A stretch of DNA of 64,000 bases, taken from Microbacterium sp. AK031. GTDB lineage: Bacteria > Actinomycetota > Actinomycetes > Actinomycetales > Microbacteriaceae. Below the pieces are notes generated by a model. It did no database searches. It was given only the letters and a program-made list of their open reading frames with translations, and was not told where the DNA came from. Positions 41,536 to 49,926 of the stretch are shown here, in pieces. How positions within the stretch are numbered: the stretch's first letter is position 1; each line of letters starts with the position of its first letter. The stretch spans positions 62,001 to 126,000 of the forward strand of contig NZ_JANUCA010000004.1 in NCBI RefSeq assembly GCF_024807145.1, read 5' to 3'. The translations under genes and the position numbers were made by a program.

Positions 41536-42513
41536 ATGAACCCGTCGCTCGCAGAGCTGCTCGAGACGGCCCGCGTGGTCGCCCTCCCCATGACGACGCG
41601 CTTCCGGGGCGTGACCACCCGCGAGGCGCTGCTCTTCGAAGGGCCGGAGGGCTGGGCGGAGTTCTCGCCGTTCGTCGAATACGCGAATGCCGAGGCATCC
41701 GTGTGGCTGTCCGCGGCGATCGACTACGCCTGGAATGCGCAACCGGCTCCGCTGCGGGAGAGCATTCCCGTGAATGCCACCATGCCGGCCGTCTCCGCCG
41801 AGAAGGTGGCTGGGGTTCTCGCGCGATTTCCCGGATGCCGCACAGTCAAGATCAAGGTCGCAGACCCTGGCCAGGCGCTGAGCGATGACATAGCGCGGGT
41901 GCGCGCCGTGCGCGATGCGCTGGGACCCGAGGGGCGCGTGCGCATCGACGCCAACGGGGCGTGGAACGTCGATGAGGCGGAGCACGCGATCCACGCCCTC
42001 GCCGAGTTCGATCTCGAGTACGCCGAGCAGCCCTGCGCCACCGTCGACGAGCTCGCCGAGCTGCGCACACGCGTGAAATACATGGGCATCCCGATCGCCG
42101 CCGACGAGAGCATCCGCAAGGCCGAAGACCCGCTCGCCGTCGCCCGTGCGGGTGCCGCCGATCTCATAGTGATCAAAGCGCAGCCGCTCGGCGGCCTGAC
42201 CCGGGCGCTGCAGATCGTCGTCGCCGCGGGGCTGCCGGCCGTGGTCTCCAGTGCGCTCGACACCGCGGTGGGCCTGTCGCAGGGTGCCGCACTCGCGGCT
42301 GCACTCCCCCACCTCGACTACGACTGCGGCCTGGGCACCGGTGCGCTGTTCGTCGAGGATGTCGCCGAACTCGCACCGACGGATGGAGCGATCCCTGTGG
42401 GCCGCGTCACCCCTGACTCAGCGCGGCTCGACAAGCTCGCGGCATCCGCCGAGCGTCGCGACTGGTGGTTCGAGCGTCTCGAGCGCTGTCACACACTGCT
42501 CGCCGCGGAGTGA
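41536..42513 (+). CDS. menC: o-succinylbenzoate synthase
   Basis: An enolase-superfamily dehydratase of 325 residues that converts SHCHC to o-succinylbenzoate, the substrate of MenE. The catalytic set is complete: TVKIKV (first Lys, near 99), RIDANGAW (metal Asp, near 136), EYAEQPC (near 160), AADESIR (near 187) and the second Lys in VIKAQPLGG (near 211). CATGAT lies 6 nt before the ATG, so the mRNA is probably leaderless. It is separated from menB-menE by an accessory stretch of about 2.6 kb and is on the opposite strand. Confidence 0.93.
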   Translation: MNPSLAELLETARVVALPMTTRFRGVTTREALLFEGPEGWAEFSPFVEYANAEASVWLSAAIDYAWNAQPAPLRESIPVNATMPAVSAEKVAGVLARFPGCRTVKIKVADPGQALSDDIARVRAVRDALGPEGRVRIDANGAWNVDEAEHAIHALAEFDLEYAEQPCATVDELAELRTRVKYMGIPIAADESIRKAEDPLAVARAGAADLIVIKAQPLGGLTRALQIVVAAGLPAVVSSALDTAVGLSQGAALAAALPHLDYDCGLGTGALFVEDVAELAPTDGAIPVGRVTPDSARLDKLAASAERRDWWFERLERCHTLLAAE

Positions 42514-42558
42514 CCGCGGGCCGCGGGACCTCGGGCCGCGTGGCCGCGGGCCGAGGCA

Positions 42559-42625
42559 CGAAACAGGACCTGCCGCACGAGACAGGTCGTGGCACGGCCT
42601 GTCTCGTGCCGCAAGTCCTGTTTCG
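42559..42625. repeat. P2 palindrome, copy C
   Basis: A 67-bp palindrome: 28-bp arms starting CGAAACAGGACCTGCCGCAC with only two mismatches, and an 11-nt loop. Each arm contains the nonamer CGA(A/G)ACAGG twice, 19 bp apart. It lies between convergent menC and the TetR gene. A relative with the same 28-11-28 geometry is at 58014. Confidence 0.85.
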
Positions 42626-42654
42626 CGCGTGATGGAACGAGCGCGGCGAGCGGC

Positions 42655-43287
42655 TCAGGCCCCGGCCGGGGCGATGAGCAGTTCGACGAGCTGTCCGAGC
42701 GCCTCGGCGCCGGCACGATGCAGCTTCTCGCCGTCCCAGCCGGACACCGCCGCGCGCGCCATGCATCCCTCCCACTGGACCGTGAGCATCTGCGCGGCGG
42801 TGGGCACATCGATCCGCAGCGCGAACAGGCCTGAATCGACGATGCCCTGGATGATCTCCTCGATGCTGGCGGTCATCGCCCGATCCTGGGCGAGATAGGC
42901 CTTCCCGAAGTCTTCATCGCGCAGTGCGCGGATGCGGATCTCGCTCATCATGAGCACGCTCAGGCGATCATCCAGTCGAGAATCCATCACCTTCTGCACG
43001 AGTTCGATGGGATCGGCATCACCGTTCAGCACGCCCGCAGCGACGAACTCCTCGATGCGCCCGCGCACGGACGCCAGGCGCTGCTCCGCCACGGAGGAGG
43101 CAAGCTCGAGGAAGAGCTCGTCCTTGGACTCGAAGTTCGAGTAGAAGGCTCCGCGCGTGAAGCCCGCGCGCTCGCAGATCGCCTCGACGCTGGCACCCTC
43201 GAGGCCGACCTCGGCGAACACCTCGGCCGCAGCATCCAGCAGACGCATGCGCGTGTTCTCTCGCCGTCTTGTCACGGGAATCGTCAT
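42655..43287 (-). CDS. TetR/AcrR family repressor of the MMPL operon
   Basis: A 210-residue TetR-family regulator. The N-terminal HTH at 12-60 (RLLDAAAEVFAEVGLEGASV and RAGFTRGAFYSNFESKDELF) is followed by a helical ligand domain. It is divergent from the MMPL gene, and the 126-bp gap holds two overlapping 18-bp palindromes of the kind TetR dimers bind, so control of the MMPL-YhgE operon and of itself is the natural reading. The inducer is unknown, probably a substrate of the transporter. Confidence 0.9.
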   Translation of the reverse strand: MTIPVTRRRENTRMRLLDAAAEVFAEVGLEGASVEAICERAGFTRGAFYSNFESKDELFLELASSVAEQRLASVRGRIEEFVAAGVLNGDADPIELVQKVMDSRLDDRLSVLMMSEIRIRALRDEDFGKAYLAQDRAMTASIEEIIQGIVDSGLFALRIDVPTAAQMLTVQWEGCMARAAVSGWDGEKLHRAGAEALGQLVELLIAPAGA

Positions 43288-43348
43288 CGAGCCCTCCTCC
43301 AGCCAATCTCACATCCTGCGCACAGTTTCGCACGGCCGACTCACCGTA

Positions 43349-43383
43349 GGATACACATGTGTATCGGATACATCTCTGTATCC
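43349..43383. promoter_or_regulatory. double TetR-type operator
   Basis: Two GGATAC-N6-GTATC(C/G) palindromes sit at 43349-43366 and 43366-43383, sharing one base. The first contains a perfect ATACACATGTGTAT. They lie 31 bp before the MMPL start codon and 62 bp before the TetR gene. Confidence 0.8.
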
Positions 43384-43413
43384 ATTCTCCCGTTCGCCGT
43401 CCCGGAGGAATCT

Positions 43414-46287
43414 GTGTCCACTCTCCTGTCGTCACTCGGGCGCTGGTCGTTCCGCCACCCGTGGCGCGTGCTCGTCGCCTGGCTCATCGTCCTCGGCGTC
43501 GCCGGCGGTGGCGCGCTGGTGCTCAACCAGGGCACGGACAACTCGTTCAGCATCCCCGGCACGGAGTCGCAGGACGGCCTGGAGCAGCTCTCGCGCTCAT
43601 TCCCGCAGGTCAGCGGTACGAATGCGCAGTTCATCGTGGTCGCCGCCGATGGCGATTCCATCACGGATGACCAGTACCGGCAGCCGATCGAGGATGCCGT
43701 CGACGAGCTGAGCGATCTCGACGGGGTGCTCGCGGTCACCTCTCCTTATGACGACACGATCGAGGGGATGATCAACGAGGACGACACCGCGGCGATCGTC
43801 CAACTGCAGTTCGACGGGCAGGCCACCGACGTCTCGGCCGAGACGAAGGACACTCTGACGGGCTCCGTCGACGCGCTCGCAGGAGACCTGCCGGACGGCG
43901 CGCAGACGAAGCTCGGCGGAGACCTGTTCGCCATCTCGATCCCCGGAGTCACCCTCACCGAGGCCGTGGGCCTGATCATCGCGCTCCTGGTGCTGATCAT
44001 GACCTTCCGCTCGTTCGTGATCGCCGGGCTCCCACTGCTGACGGCAATGCTGGGCGTCGGCATCTCGATGGCCGGCATCTTCGCAGCCACCGCCTTCGCC
44101 AGTGTGTCTTCGACGACTCCGCTGCTCGCTCTGATGCTGGGGCTCGCGGTCGGCATCGACTATGCGCTGTTCATCATGGCCCGACATCAGGATCAGGTGC
44201 GCGACGGCGTCGATCCTGAGGAATCAGCCGCGCGCGCCGTGGGTACTGCGGGCTCTGCCGTCGTGTTCGCCGGCATCACCGTGCTGATCGCTTTGATCGG
44301 TCTCGGCTTCGCCGGTATCCCGTTCCTGACGACCATGGGCATCGCGGCGTCGGTCGCGGTCGCCGTCTCGGTGGCGATCGCTGTGACGCTGACGCCTGCT
44401 GTGCTCGGCTTCCTGAAGGGCCGCATCGTCGGCCGGCTCAAGACGGAGCGCCCGGCGAAGAAGGGGAAGGAGACGAAGCCCCGACGCGGATTCAGCGACC
44501 GCTGGGTCGGCGGCGTGACGAAGCATCCGATCCTAACGTCCCTCGCCGTCGTCATCGGTCTCGGCATCGTCGCCGTGCCCGCACTCAGCCTCAACCTCGC
44601 GCTGCCGAACGCCGGCGTGCTCGCGCCCGACGACGAGGCCCGGCAGAGTTACGATCTCGTCGCGGACGAGTTCGGCGCCGGGTTCAACGGGCCGCTCATC
44701 CTGACCGGCACTATCGTCACCTCGACCGACCCGCTCGCGCTGATGGAAGACCTGGGGGATGCCGTCGCCGAGATCGACGGTGTGAAAGAGGTCGCACTCG
44801 CCACCCCGAACGAGACCGCGGACACCGGGATCGTGCAGGTGATCCCCGAGACCGCGCCGGATGACCCGGCGACCAGCGACCTCGTGCGCGAACTGCGCTC
44901 GCACCACGACGAGTGGCTCGATGAGTTCGGGATTGATGTGAAGGTCACGGGCTTCACCGCCGTCGCGATCGACATCTCCGACCAGCTCGGAAATGCGCTG
45001 CTGCCGTTCGGCATCTTCGTGATCGGACTGTCCCTCATCCTTCTGACGATCGTGTTCCGCTCGCTCTGGGTGCCGATCACTGCAGCCCTCGGATACCTGC
45101 TGTCGATCGTCGCGGCGTTCGGCGTCGTCGGGGCGGTGTTCGAGTGGGGATGGTTCGCCGATCTGCTGCACGTCGCCAAGGTCGGTCCGATCATCAGCTT
45201 CATGCCGATCATCCTCATGGGCGTGCTGTTCGGTCTCGCGATGGACTACCAGGTGTTCCTCGTCTCCCGTATGCGCGAGGACTTCGTGCACGACCCGGAC
45301 GGGCGCTCGCCCGACAGAAGCGTGCGACGTGCGGCGGCGCTGCGCGCCGTGCGCAGCGGCTTCAGCGGTTCGGCCAAGGTCGTCACGGCTGCCGGACTCA
45401 TCATGTTCGCGGTGTTCGTGGCGTTCGTGCCCGAGGGTGATTCGTCCCTCAAGCCGATCGCCCTTGGCCTCGCGGCCGGCATCGCGATCGATGCGTTCCT
45501 GGTGCGCATGACGCTCATCCCCGCGCTCATGGCGATCCTCGGCGAACGCGCATGGGAGATTCCCGCCTGGCTGGAGAAGATCCTTCCCAGCGTCGACATC
45601 GAAGGAGAGGCGGTCGAGCGCGAGCGGCACCTCCAGGCGTGGCCGGGTGACGGCTCCATCGTCGCCGCGGACGACCTCGTGCTCAGCGCGGATGCGCCGA
45701 TCCTCGAGGATCTCTCGCTGCGCATCGCCCCCGGAACCGCGCTCGTCGCCACCGGTCGAGATCGCGGCGTGCGCCGCGCGCTCGCGCTGGCCGTCGCAGG
45801 CAGACTGACTCCGGATGCCGGAAAGCTGCGCGTCGCAGGGCACCTGCTGCCCGGCCGTGCCGCTTGGGTGCGCAGTCACGTCGGCTGCGTGCTGGTCGAC
45901 GATGCGGATGCTGCGCTCATCGACCTTCGCGAGGCACTGCGCGGCGCACCGACCCTCGTCGTGATCGACGGCATCGATCGGTTCACGGGAGGGCAGCGCG
46001 ATCAGGCGGCCGCGATGCTGCAGGATGCTGCTTCGGCAGCCGCAGCGCGGGCCGATGCGGGGACCTCGCGTCCGCTCGCGGTGTTCGCGACAGCATCCGA
46101 CGCCGCGCTCGCCCGCACGATCCTCGCCGAGGCTGCCTGGCCCGCCGCATCCGTCGTAGACCTCCACCATTCCGTCGACGCCCCCGTGGGCGATCGACGC
46201 CCCCTCCTCGACGCGCGTCCCAGCGGAGGCGTCGACGATACGAGGGGGCCTCGACACACGTCAGACATCACCGAGGTGAAAGCATGA
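43414..46287 (+). CDS. MMPL transporter with degenerate ABC-ATPase-like tail
   Basis: A 957-residue RND-type MMPL exporter. It has two repeats of a helix, an extracellular domain and a helix bundle, with the Asp-bearing motif GIDYALFIMARHQDQV near 250 and GLAMDYQVFLVSRMRED near 610. Residues about 745-905 form a second domain resembling an ABC ATPase: an ILEDLSLRIAPG start, TGRDRGVRRAL where Walker A should be (no GKS/T), and LVVIDGID where Walker B should be (no Glu). It probably cannot hydrolyse ATP. The last 38 residues are encoded by a palindromic repeat. GTG start with GGAGG; stop overlaps the YhgE gene. Confidence 0.88.
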   Translation: MSTLLSSLGRWSFRHPWRVLVAWLIVLGVAGGGALVLNQGTDNSFSIPGTESQDGLEQLSRSFPQVSGTNAQFIVVAADGDSITDDQYRQPIEDAVDELSDLDGVLAVTSPYDDTIEGMINEDDTAAIVQLQFDGQATDVSAETKDTLTGSVDALAGDLPDGAQTKLGGDLFAISIPGVTLTEAVGLIIALLVLIMTFRSFVIAGLPLLTAMLGVGISMAGIFAATAFASVSSTTPLLALMLGLAVGIDYALFIMARHQDQVRDGVDPEESAARAVGTAGSAVVFAGITVLIALIGLGFAGIPFLTTMGIAASVAVAVSVAIAVTLTPAVLGFLKGRIVGRLKTERPAKKGKETKPRRGFSDRWVGGVTKHPILTSLAVVIGLGIVAVPALSLNLALPNAGVLAPDDEARQSYDLVADEFGAGFNGPLILTGTIVTSTDPLALMEDLGDAVAEIDGVKEVALATPNETADTGIVQVIPETAPDDPATSDLVRELRSHHDEWLDEFGIDVKVTGFTAVAIDISDQLGNALLPFGIFVIGLSLILLTIVFRSLWVPITAALGYLLSIVAAFGVVGAVFEWGWFADLLHVAKVGPIISFMPIILMGVLFGLAMDYQVFLVSRMREDFVHDPDGRSPDRSVRRAAALRAVRSGFSGSAKVVTAAGLIMFAVFVAFVPEGDSSLKPIALGLAAGIAIDAFLVRMTLIPALMAILGERAWEIPAWLEKILPSVDIEGEAVERERHLQAWPGDGSIVAADDLVLSADAPILEDLSLRIAPGTALVATGRDRGVRRALALAVAGRLTPDAGKLRVAGHLLPGRAAWVRSHVGCVLVDDADAALIDLREALRGAPTLVVIDGIDRFTGGQRDQAAAMLQDAASAAAARADAGTSRPLAVFATASDAALARTILAEAAWPAASVVDLHHSVDAPVGDRRPLLDARPSGGVDDTRGPRHTSDITEVKA
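46174..46255. repeat. P3 palindrome inside the MMPL 3' end
   Basis: An 82-bp imperfect palindrome with the module TCGACGCCCCC twice in the left arm (19 bp apart) and its complement twice in the right. Length and module spacing match the intergenic element at 56923. Here it is translated as part of the MMPL C-terminus. Confidence 0.75.
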
Positions 46288-48287
46288 CCCTCTCCATCGA
46301 GCGCGCCCGTTCGCGGGGGCCCATCACCTGGCTGACGATTCTCGGCATCCTGCTGCTGCCGGCGGCTGTCGGCGGCATCCTGGTCGCGGCCCTCCAGAAC
46401 CCGTCCGAGCGGCTGGACAGCATGACCGCCGCCATCGTGAACCTCGATGAGCCCGTCACGATCGACGACCAGTACACGCCACTCGGTCGGCAGCTGGCGT
46501 CAGGCCTCGTGGAGGGGTCGGACGACCTGGACTCCAATCTCACGTGGGTCATCTCGAACGAGGATGACGCCGCGGAAGGGCTCGCCGACGGCAGCTACCA
46601 GGCGGTCATCACGATCCCTGCGGAGTTCTCCTCCGCGGCGACATCAGCCGGCCAGGCCATCTCCGAGGGCGGAGGCTCCGCCGAGAAAGCGACGATCAAG
46701 GTCACGACGCCGGATGACGGACTCGTCGCCGACGACCTCATCACCGGGCAGATCGCATCGGTCGCCGCATCCACCATGGGCACCATGCTGTCGGAGGCGA
46801 CCATGGAGAACGTGCTGGTCGGCTTCACGACGATCGGCGATCAGATCGGTGAGGCGTCATCCGGCGCGCTCGAACTCGCGACCGGCGCCAGGAGAGCTGC
46901 GGATGGCGCCGCGGCCCTTCCGGATGGTGCGACGAAACTTGCGGACGGCGCAGCGCAGCTGGGGACCGGCGCGTCGGAGCTCGCGGGCGGGCTCGGCACG
47001 ATCGCGTCGGGCACGCAGGATGCTGCGAACGGCGCGAGTGAGCTGGGCGCGGGGTTGACGTCCGGGGCGGCTGCGCTCGAGGCTCCGGACAGCGATCTGA
47101 ACAAGCTGGCGGGCGCCGCGTCGGCAGGCGCCGGCTATGCGAAGACGGCAGCGGACGGGACCACCGCGCTCGCTGGATCGCTTGGCGCAAACGCGCAGAT
47201 TCTCACCGCGTTGGTCAAGGAATGCCAGGCGCCGAGCCTTGACTCCGACTTCTGCGACCGGTTGAGCGCCACCGCAACGGCCATTGGCGGCAACGCCGAC
47301 GCTGCTGGCGCAGCTGCTGTTTCTGCTGGCGCTGCGAATGTCTACGCCGGGAATGTCTCGAACGGCGTGAGCGCGCTGCCGAGCGCACTCGCCGGACAGT
47401 TGCGTACCGCCGGAGACGGCGCGCTTTCGCTCGCCGACGGCCTGTACCAGCTCGCCTCCGGCGTGGGCCAGTCGGCGACCGGCGCGAACTCCTTGAGCAC
47501 AGGTGCCGTGGCATTGAGCGACGGCGCGACCGCGCTCTCCGATGGCGCAACCGAACTCGCCACGGGCATCGACAAGCTCGCCGCCGGAACAGGCGACCTC
47601 GCCGGCGGCCTGAAGACGGCATCCGAGTCGCTCCCCTCGTTCGACGATCAGGAGTCGTCGTCGCTCGCCTCCGTCATCGCCGACCCGGTGTCGTCGAACT
47701 CGTCTGACTCGTCGATGAACACGATCTTCGGGCCGACCGCCATTCCACTGCTCGCGGCCGTGGTGCTGTGGTTCGGCAGCCTCGCCTCGTTCATCGTGAT
47801 GCGCGCGCACACCGCGCGCACGCTGACATCACGGCGCTCGTCGGCGGGGCTGGCGCTGCGCGCGTTCGCTCCTGCCGCTGCCATCGGCGCAGGTCAGGGC
47901 ATACTCGTGGCACTGATCGTGCAGTTCGTGGCGTCGTACGATGCCGCGGCATGGTGGGCTTTCGCCGGCACGGCCGTTGTCGCGGGTGTCGCATTCGCTG
48001 CGGTGAATCAGGCCCTGGTGGCGCTGTTCGGCGGAATCGGACGCTGGGTCAGCGCTCTCATCGGCGTCGTGGCTGTGGCGACCGGGCTCATCTCGACGGT
48101 GCCCGCCTGGCTCGCGTCGATCGGCGAGGCACTGCCGACGGCTCCGGCGTTCAGCGGGCTGATCGCTGCGAATGGCAGCGCGCTCGCGAGCCTCGTGGTG
48201 TGGGGCGTGCTGTCGCTCATCGCGACGACGCTGATCGTGGCCGTGCGCCGCACGACGTCGGCGAAGGCCGTGCTCGCCGCCGGCTGA
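46284..48287 (+). CDS. YhgE/Pip family membrane protein
   Basis: A 667-residue protein of the YhgE/phage-infection-protein family, an ABC-2-type membrane fold. One membrane helix at about 13-35 is followed by a long extracellular region with many GA.(E/K)LA.GA..L heptad-like units (about 195-440) that predict a coiled stalk, and then five helices from about 480. Relatives are phage receptors and protein-secretion-linked components. The ATG overlaps the MMPL stop (ATGA), so the two are made together under the TetR-type repressor. Confidence 0.88.
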   Translation: MTLSIERARSRGPITWLTILGILLLPAAVGGILVAALQNPSERLDSMTAAIVNLDEPVTIDDQYTPLGRQLASGLVEGSDDLDSNLTWVISNEDDAAEGLADGSYQAVITIPAEFSSAATSAGQAISEGGGSAEKATIKVTTPDDGLVADDLITGQIASVAASTMGTMLSEATMENVLVGFTTIGDQIGEASSGALELATGARRAADGAAALPDGATKLADGAAQLGTGASELAGGLGTIASGTQDAANGASELGAGLTSGAAALEAPDSDLNKLAGAASAGAGYAKTAADGTTALAGSLGANAQILTALVKECQAPSLDSDFCDRLSATATAIGGNADAAGAAAVSAGAANVYAGNVSNGVSALPSALAGQLRTAGDGALSLADGLYQLASGVGQSATGANSLSTGAVALSDGATALSDGATELATGIDKLAAGTGDLAGGLKTASESLPSFDDQESSSLASVIADPVSSNSSDSSMNTIFGPTAIPLLAAVVLWFGSLASFIVMRAHTARTLTSRRSSAGLALRAFAPAAAIGAGQGILVALIVQFVASYDAAAWWAFAGTAVVAGVAFAAVNQALVALFGGIGRWVSALIGVVAVATGLISTVPAWLASIGEALPTAPAFSGLIAANGSALASLVVWGVLSLIATTLIVAVRRTTSAKAVLAAG

Positions 48288-48295
48288 CGCCCCCT

Positions 48296-48349
48296 GAAAG
48301 GAGGAAAATGCTGCTCAAAATCGAGTTTGACCGGCGTTTTTCTCCTTTC
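48296..48349. repeat. 54-bp palindrome after the YhgE gene
   Basis: GAAAGGAG(G/A)AAA outer arms and CTCAAAA/TTTGA inner arms form an imperfect palindrome just past the stop codon. The T-run TTTTTCT fits a terminator, but the two-module arms resemble the other palindromes of the window. Confidence 0.6.
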
Positions 48350-48433
48350 GACGCGGATGTGCGGAGGTGGGCGCCACCGTAGTCGGCCCCGACCGGAGCG
48401 GTTGCCGCCGACTATCGAGCGGTTCAGGATGCT

Positions 48434-48904
48434 GTGCTGCGGAGCCTGCCCGCCAGCATCACGCATCCGCACACCGAGCACGTCACGCTTCGCGGATTCA
48501 ACGAACCGGATCGTCTGGATGAAGTACACGCCGCCGTCCGCACCTGGGCGGCGGCGCAGCATCCGATCGAGATCACGACCGAGGCGATCGACACGTTTCC
48601 GGCGCCGTGGCAGATGGTCATCGCGCGGCTCGCACGCACGGCATCCGTCGTCTCTGCTTACGCGACGCTCACCGATGCTCTCGCGAGCACCGACTTCCAC
48701 CGGCCGGACGAGCGAGCGCTCGACGACTGGACCTTCCACATGTCCGTCGTCTACGCCAAGACGCTCGATGCGGATGCCTGGTCAGCTCTCGAACGATCCG
48801 TGACCCGCGAGTACGTCGAACGCCCCACCGAGGTCATCAGCGAGGCGGAGTTCGCCTGGCACTCGTGCGGTGTCGAACACCACGAGGTGGTTCCGCTGGG
48901 CTGA
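48434..48904 (+). CDS. 2'-5' RNA ligase-like (2H phosphoesterase), probably N-truncated
   Basis: A 156-residue product with both 2H motifs, HVTLRGF near 16-22 and FHMSVVYA near 101-108, typical of small cyclic phosphodiesterase/RNA-ligase-like proteins. The usual first strand is missing: in-frame codons reading ADYRAVQDAV precede the GTG start but stop at a TAG at 48380, only 30 bp past the palindrome at 48296. The gene may therefore be 5'-damaged, or start at this GTG without a good ribosome site. Activity as encoded is doubtful. Confidence 0.6.
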   Translation: MLRSLPASITHPHTEHVTLRGFNEPDRLDEVHAAVRTWAAAQHPIEITTEAIDTFPAPWQMVIARLARTASVVSAYATLTDALASTDFHRPDERALDDWTFHMSVVYAKTLDADAWSALERSVTREYVERPTEVISEAEFAWHSCGVEHHEVVPLG

Positions 48905-48939
48905 TGGGTGCCGGGTGCGCCGAACTGCTCGATGCCCGA

Positions 48940-49914
48940 TCAGCTCAGGCCGGAGTACGCGTGCAGACCCTTGAAGAAGACGTTGACGATCGTGAAGTTG
49001 AAGATCACGGCAGTGAAGCCGATGATCGAGAGCCACGCCGAACGGCTTCCGCGCCAGCCACGAGTCGCACGGGCGTGGATGTAACCCGCGTAGAGCACCC
49101 AGATGATGAAGGTCCAGGTCTCCTTGACGTCGAAGCCCCAATAGCGGCCCCAGGCATCCTGCGCCCAGATCGAGCCGGCGATGAGTGTGAACGTCCAGAG
49201 GATGAATCCGACGATCGCGAAGCGGAACGCGAGTCCTTCGAGGCGCTCGGACCCCGGCAGCGTCGAGAGGAACGCGGGCCCGGTCTTCTCTGCGTGCTCG
49301 GCGATGCGACGTTCGCGGCGGTGCTGCATCAGCTGCAGCACCGACAGCGCTGCAGTCAGGGCGAAGAACGCCGTGCCGAGCGAGGCGACGAACACGTGGA
49401 TCACGAGCCACACGCTCTTGAGGGGATCCATCAGAGGCACGACGCCGACATAGAAGCTCACCGCTGCAGCGCCCATCAGTACGACGATGAGACCGGTGAT
49501 GAACGTGCCCAGGAAGCGCAGATCGATGCGCGTGAGCACCAGAAGGTAGACGAACACGACCAGCAGCGTGCCGATCATCGCGAATTCGTAGAGGTTCGCC
49601 CACGGCACGCGCTCTGCCGCGATCCCGCGCAGCACGGTCGCTGCCAGGTGGAACACGAACGCGAGCCAGGTGAGCGCGGTGCCGATGCGCGCCATCACAT
49701 AGCGGGGCTTCGCAGGCTCAGCGGATGCCGCAGCCTCTGTCGCTTCGGCCGAACCGCCGGCCCCACCCACGAGCACGGTTTCGCGCGCGAGGCGCGCGTC
49801 GGCGCTGACTTCTGACCGACGTGCGAGATCGAACGCGTAGGCGACGAAGGCCGCGGCGTAGATCGCGATCGCCGTCCAGACGAACAGGATCGAGAGGGAA
49901 TCGAGGTCGGGCAT
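48940..49914 (-). CDS. ccsB: cytochrome c biogenesis protein CcsB (CcsA/ResC type)
   Basis: The haem-handling membrane partner of ResB in system II cytochrome c maturation, 324 residues with eight membrane segments. The haem-binding stretch AWGRYWGFDVKETWTFI near 258-274 is the family signature, and conserved His residues flank it. It exports haem and ligates it to apocytochrome c outside the membrane. TAGACT, whose first three bases are the resB stop codon, lies 6 nt before the ATG, so it may also be transcribed separately from the operon. Confidence 0.92.
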   Translation of the reverse strand: MPDLDSLSILFVWTAIAIYAAAFVAYAFDLARRSEVSADARLARETVLVGGAGGSAEATEAAASAEPAKPRYVMARIGTALTWLAFVFHLAATVLRGIAAERVPWANLYEFAMIGTLLVVFVYLLVLTRIDLRFLGTFITGLIVVLMGAAAVSFYVGVVPLMDPLKSVWLVIHVFVASLGTAFFALTAALSVLQLMQHRRERRIAEHAEKTGPAFLSTLPGSERLEGLAFRFAIVGFILWTFTLIAGSIWAQDAWGRYWGFDVKETWTFIIWVLYAGYIHARATRGWRGSRSAWLSIIGFTAVIFNFTIVNVFFKGLHAYSGLS

Positions 49915-49920
49915 GGTCCC

Positions 49921-49926
49921 AGTCTA
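49921..49926 (-). promoter_or_regulatory. -10 hexamer TAGACT overlapping the resB stop
   Basis: On the minus strand the TAG stop of resB is the first half of TAGACT, followed by 6 nt and the ccsB ATG. Confidence 0.55.
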
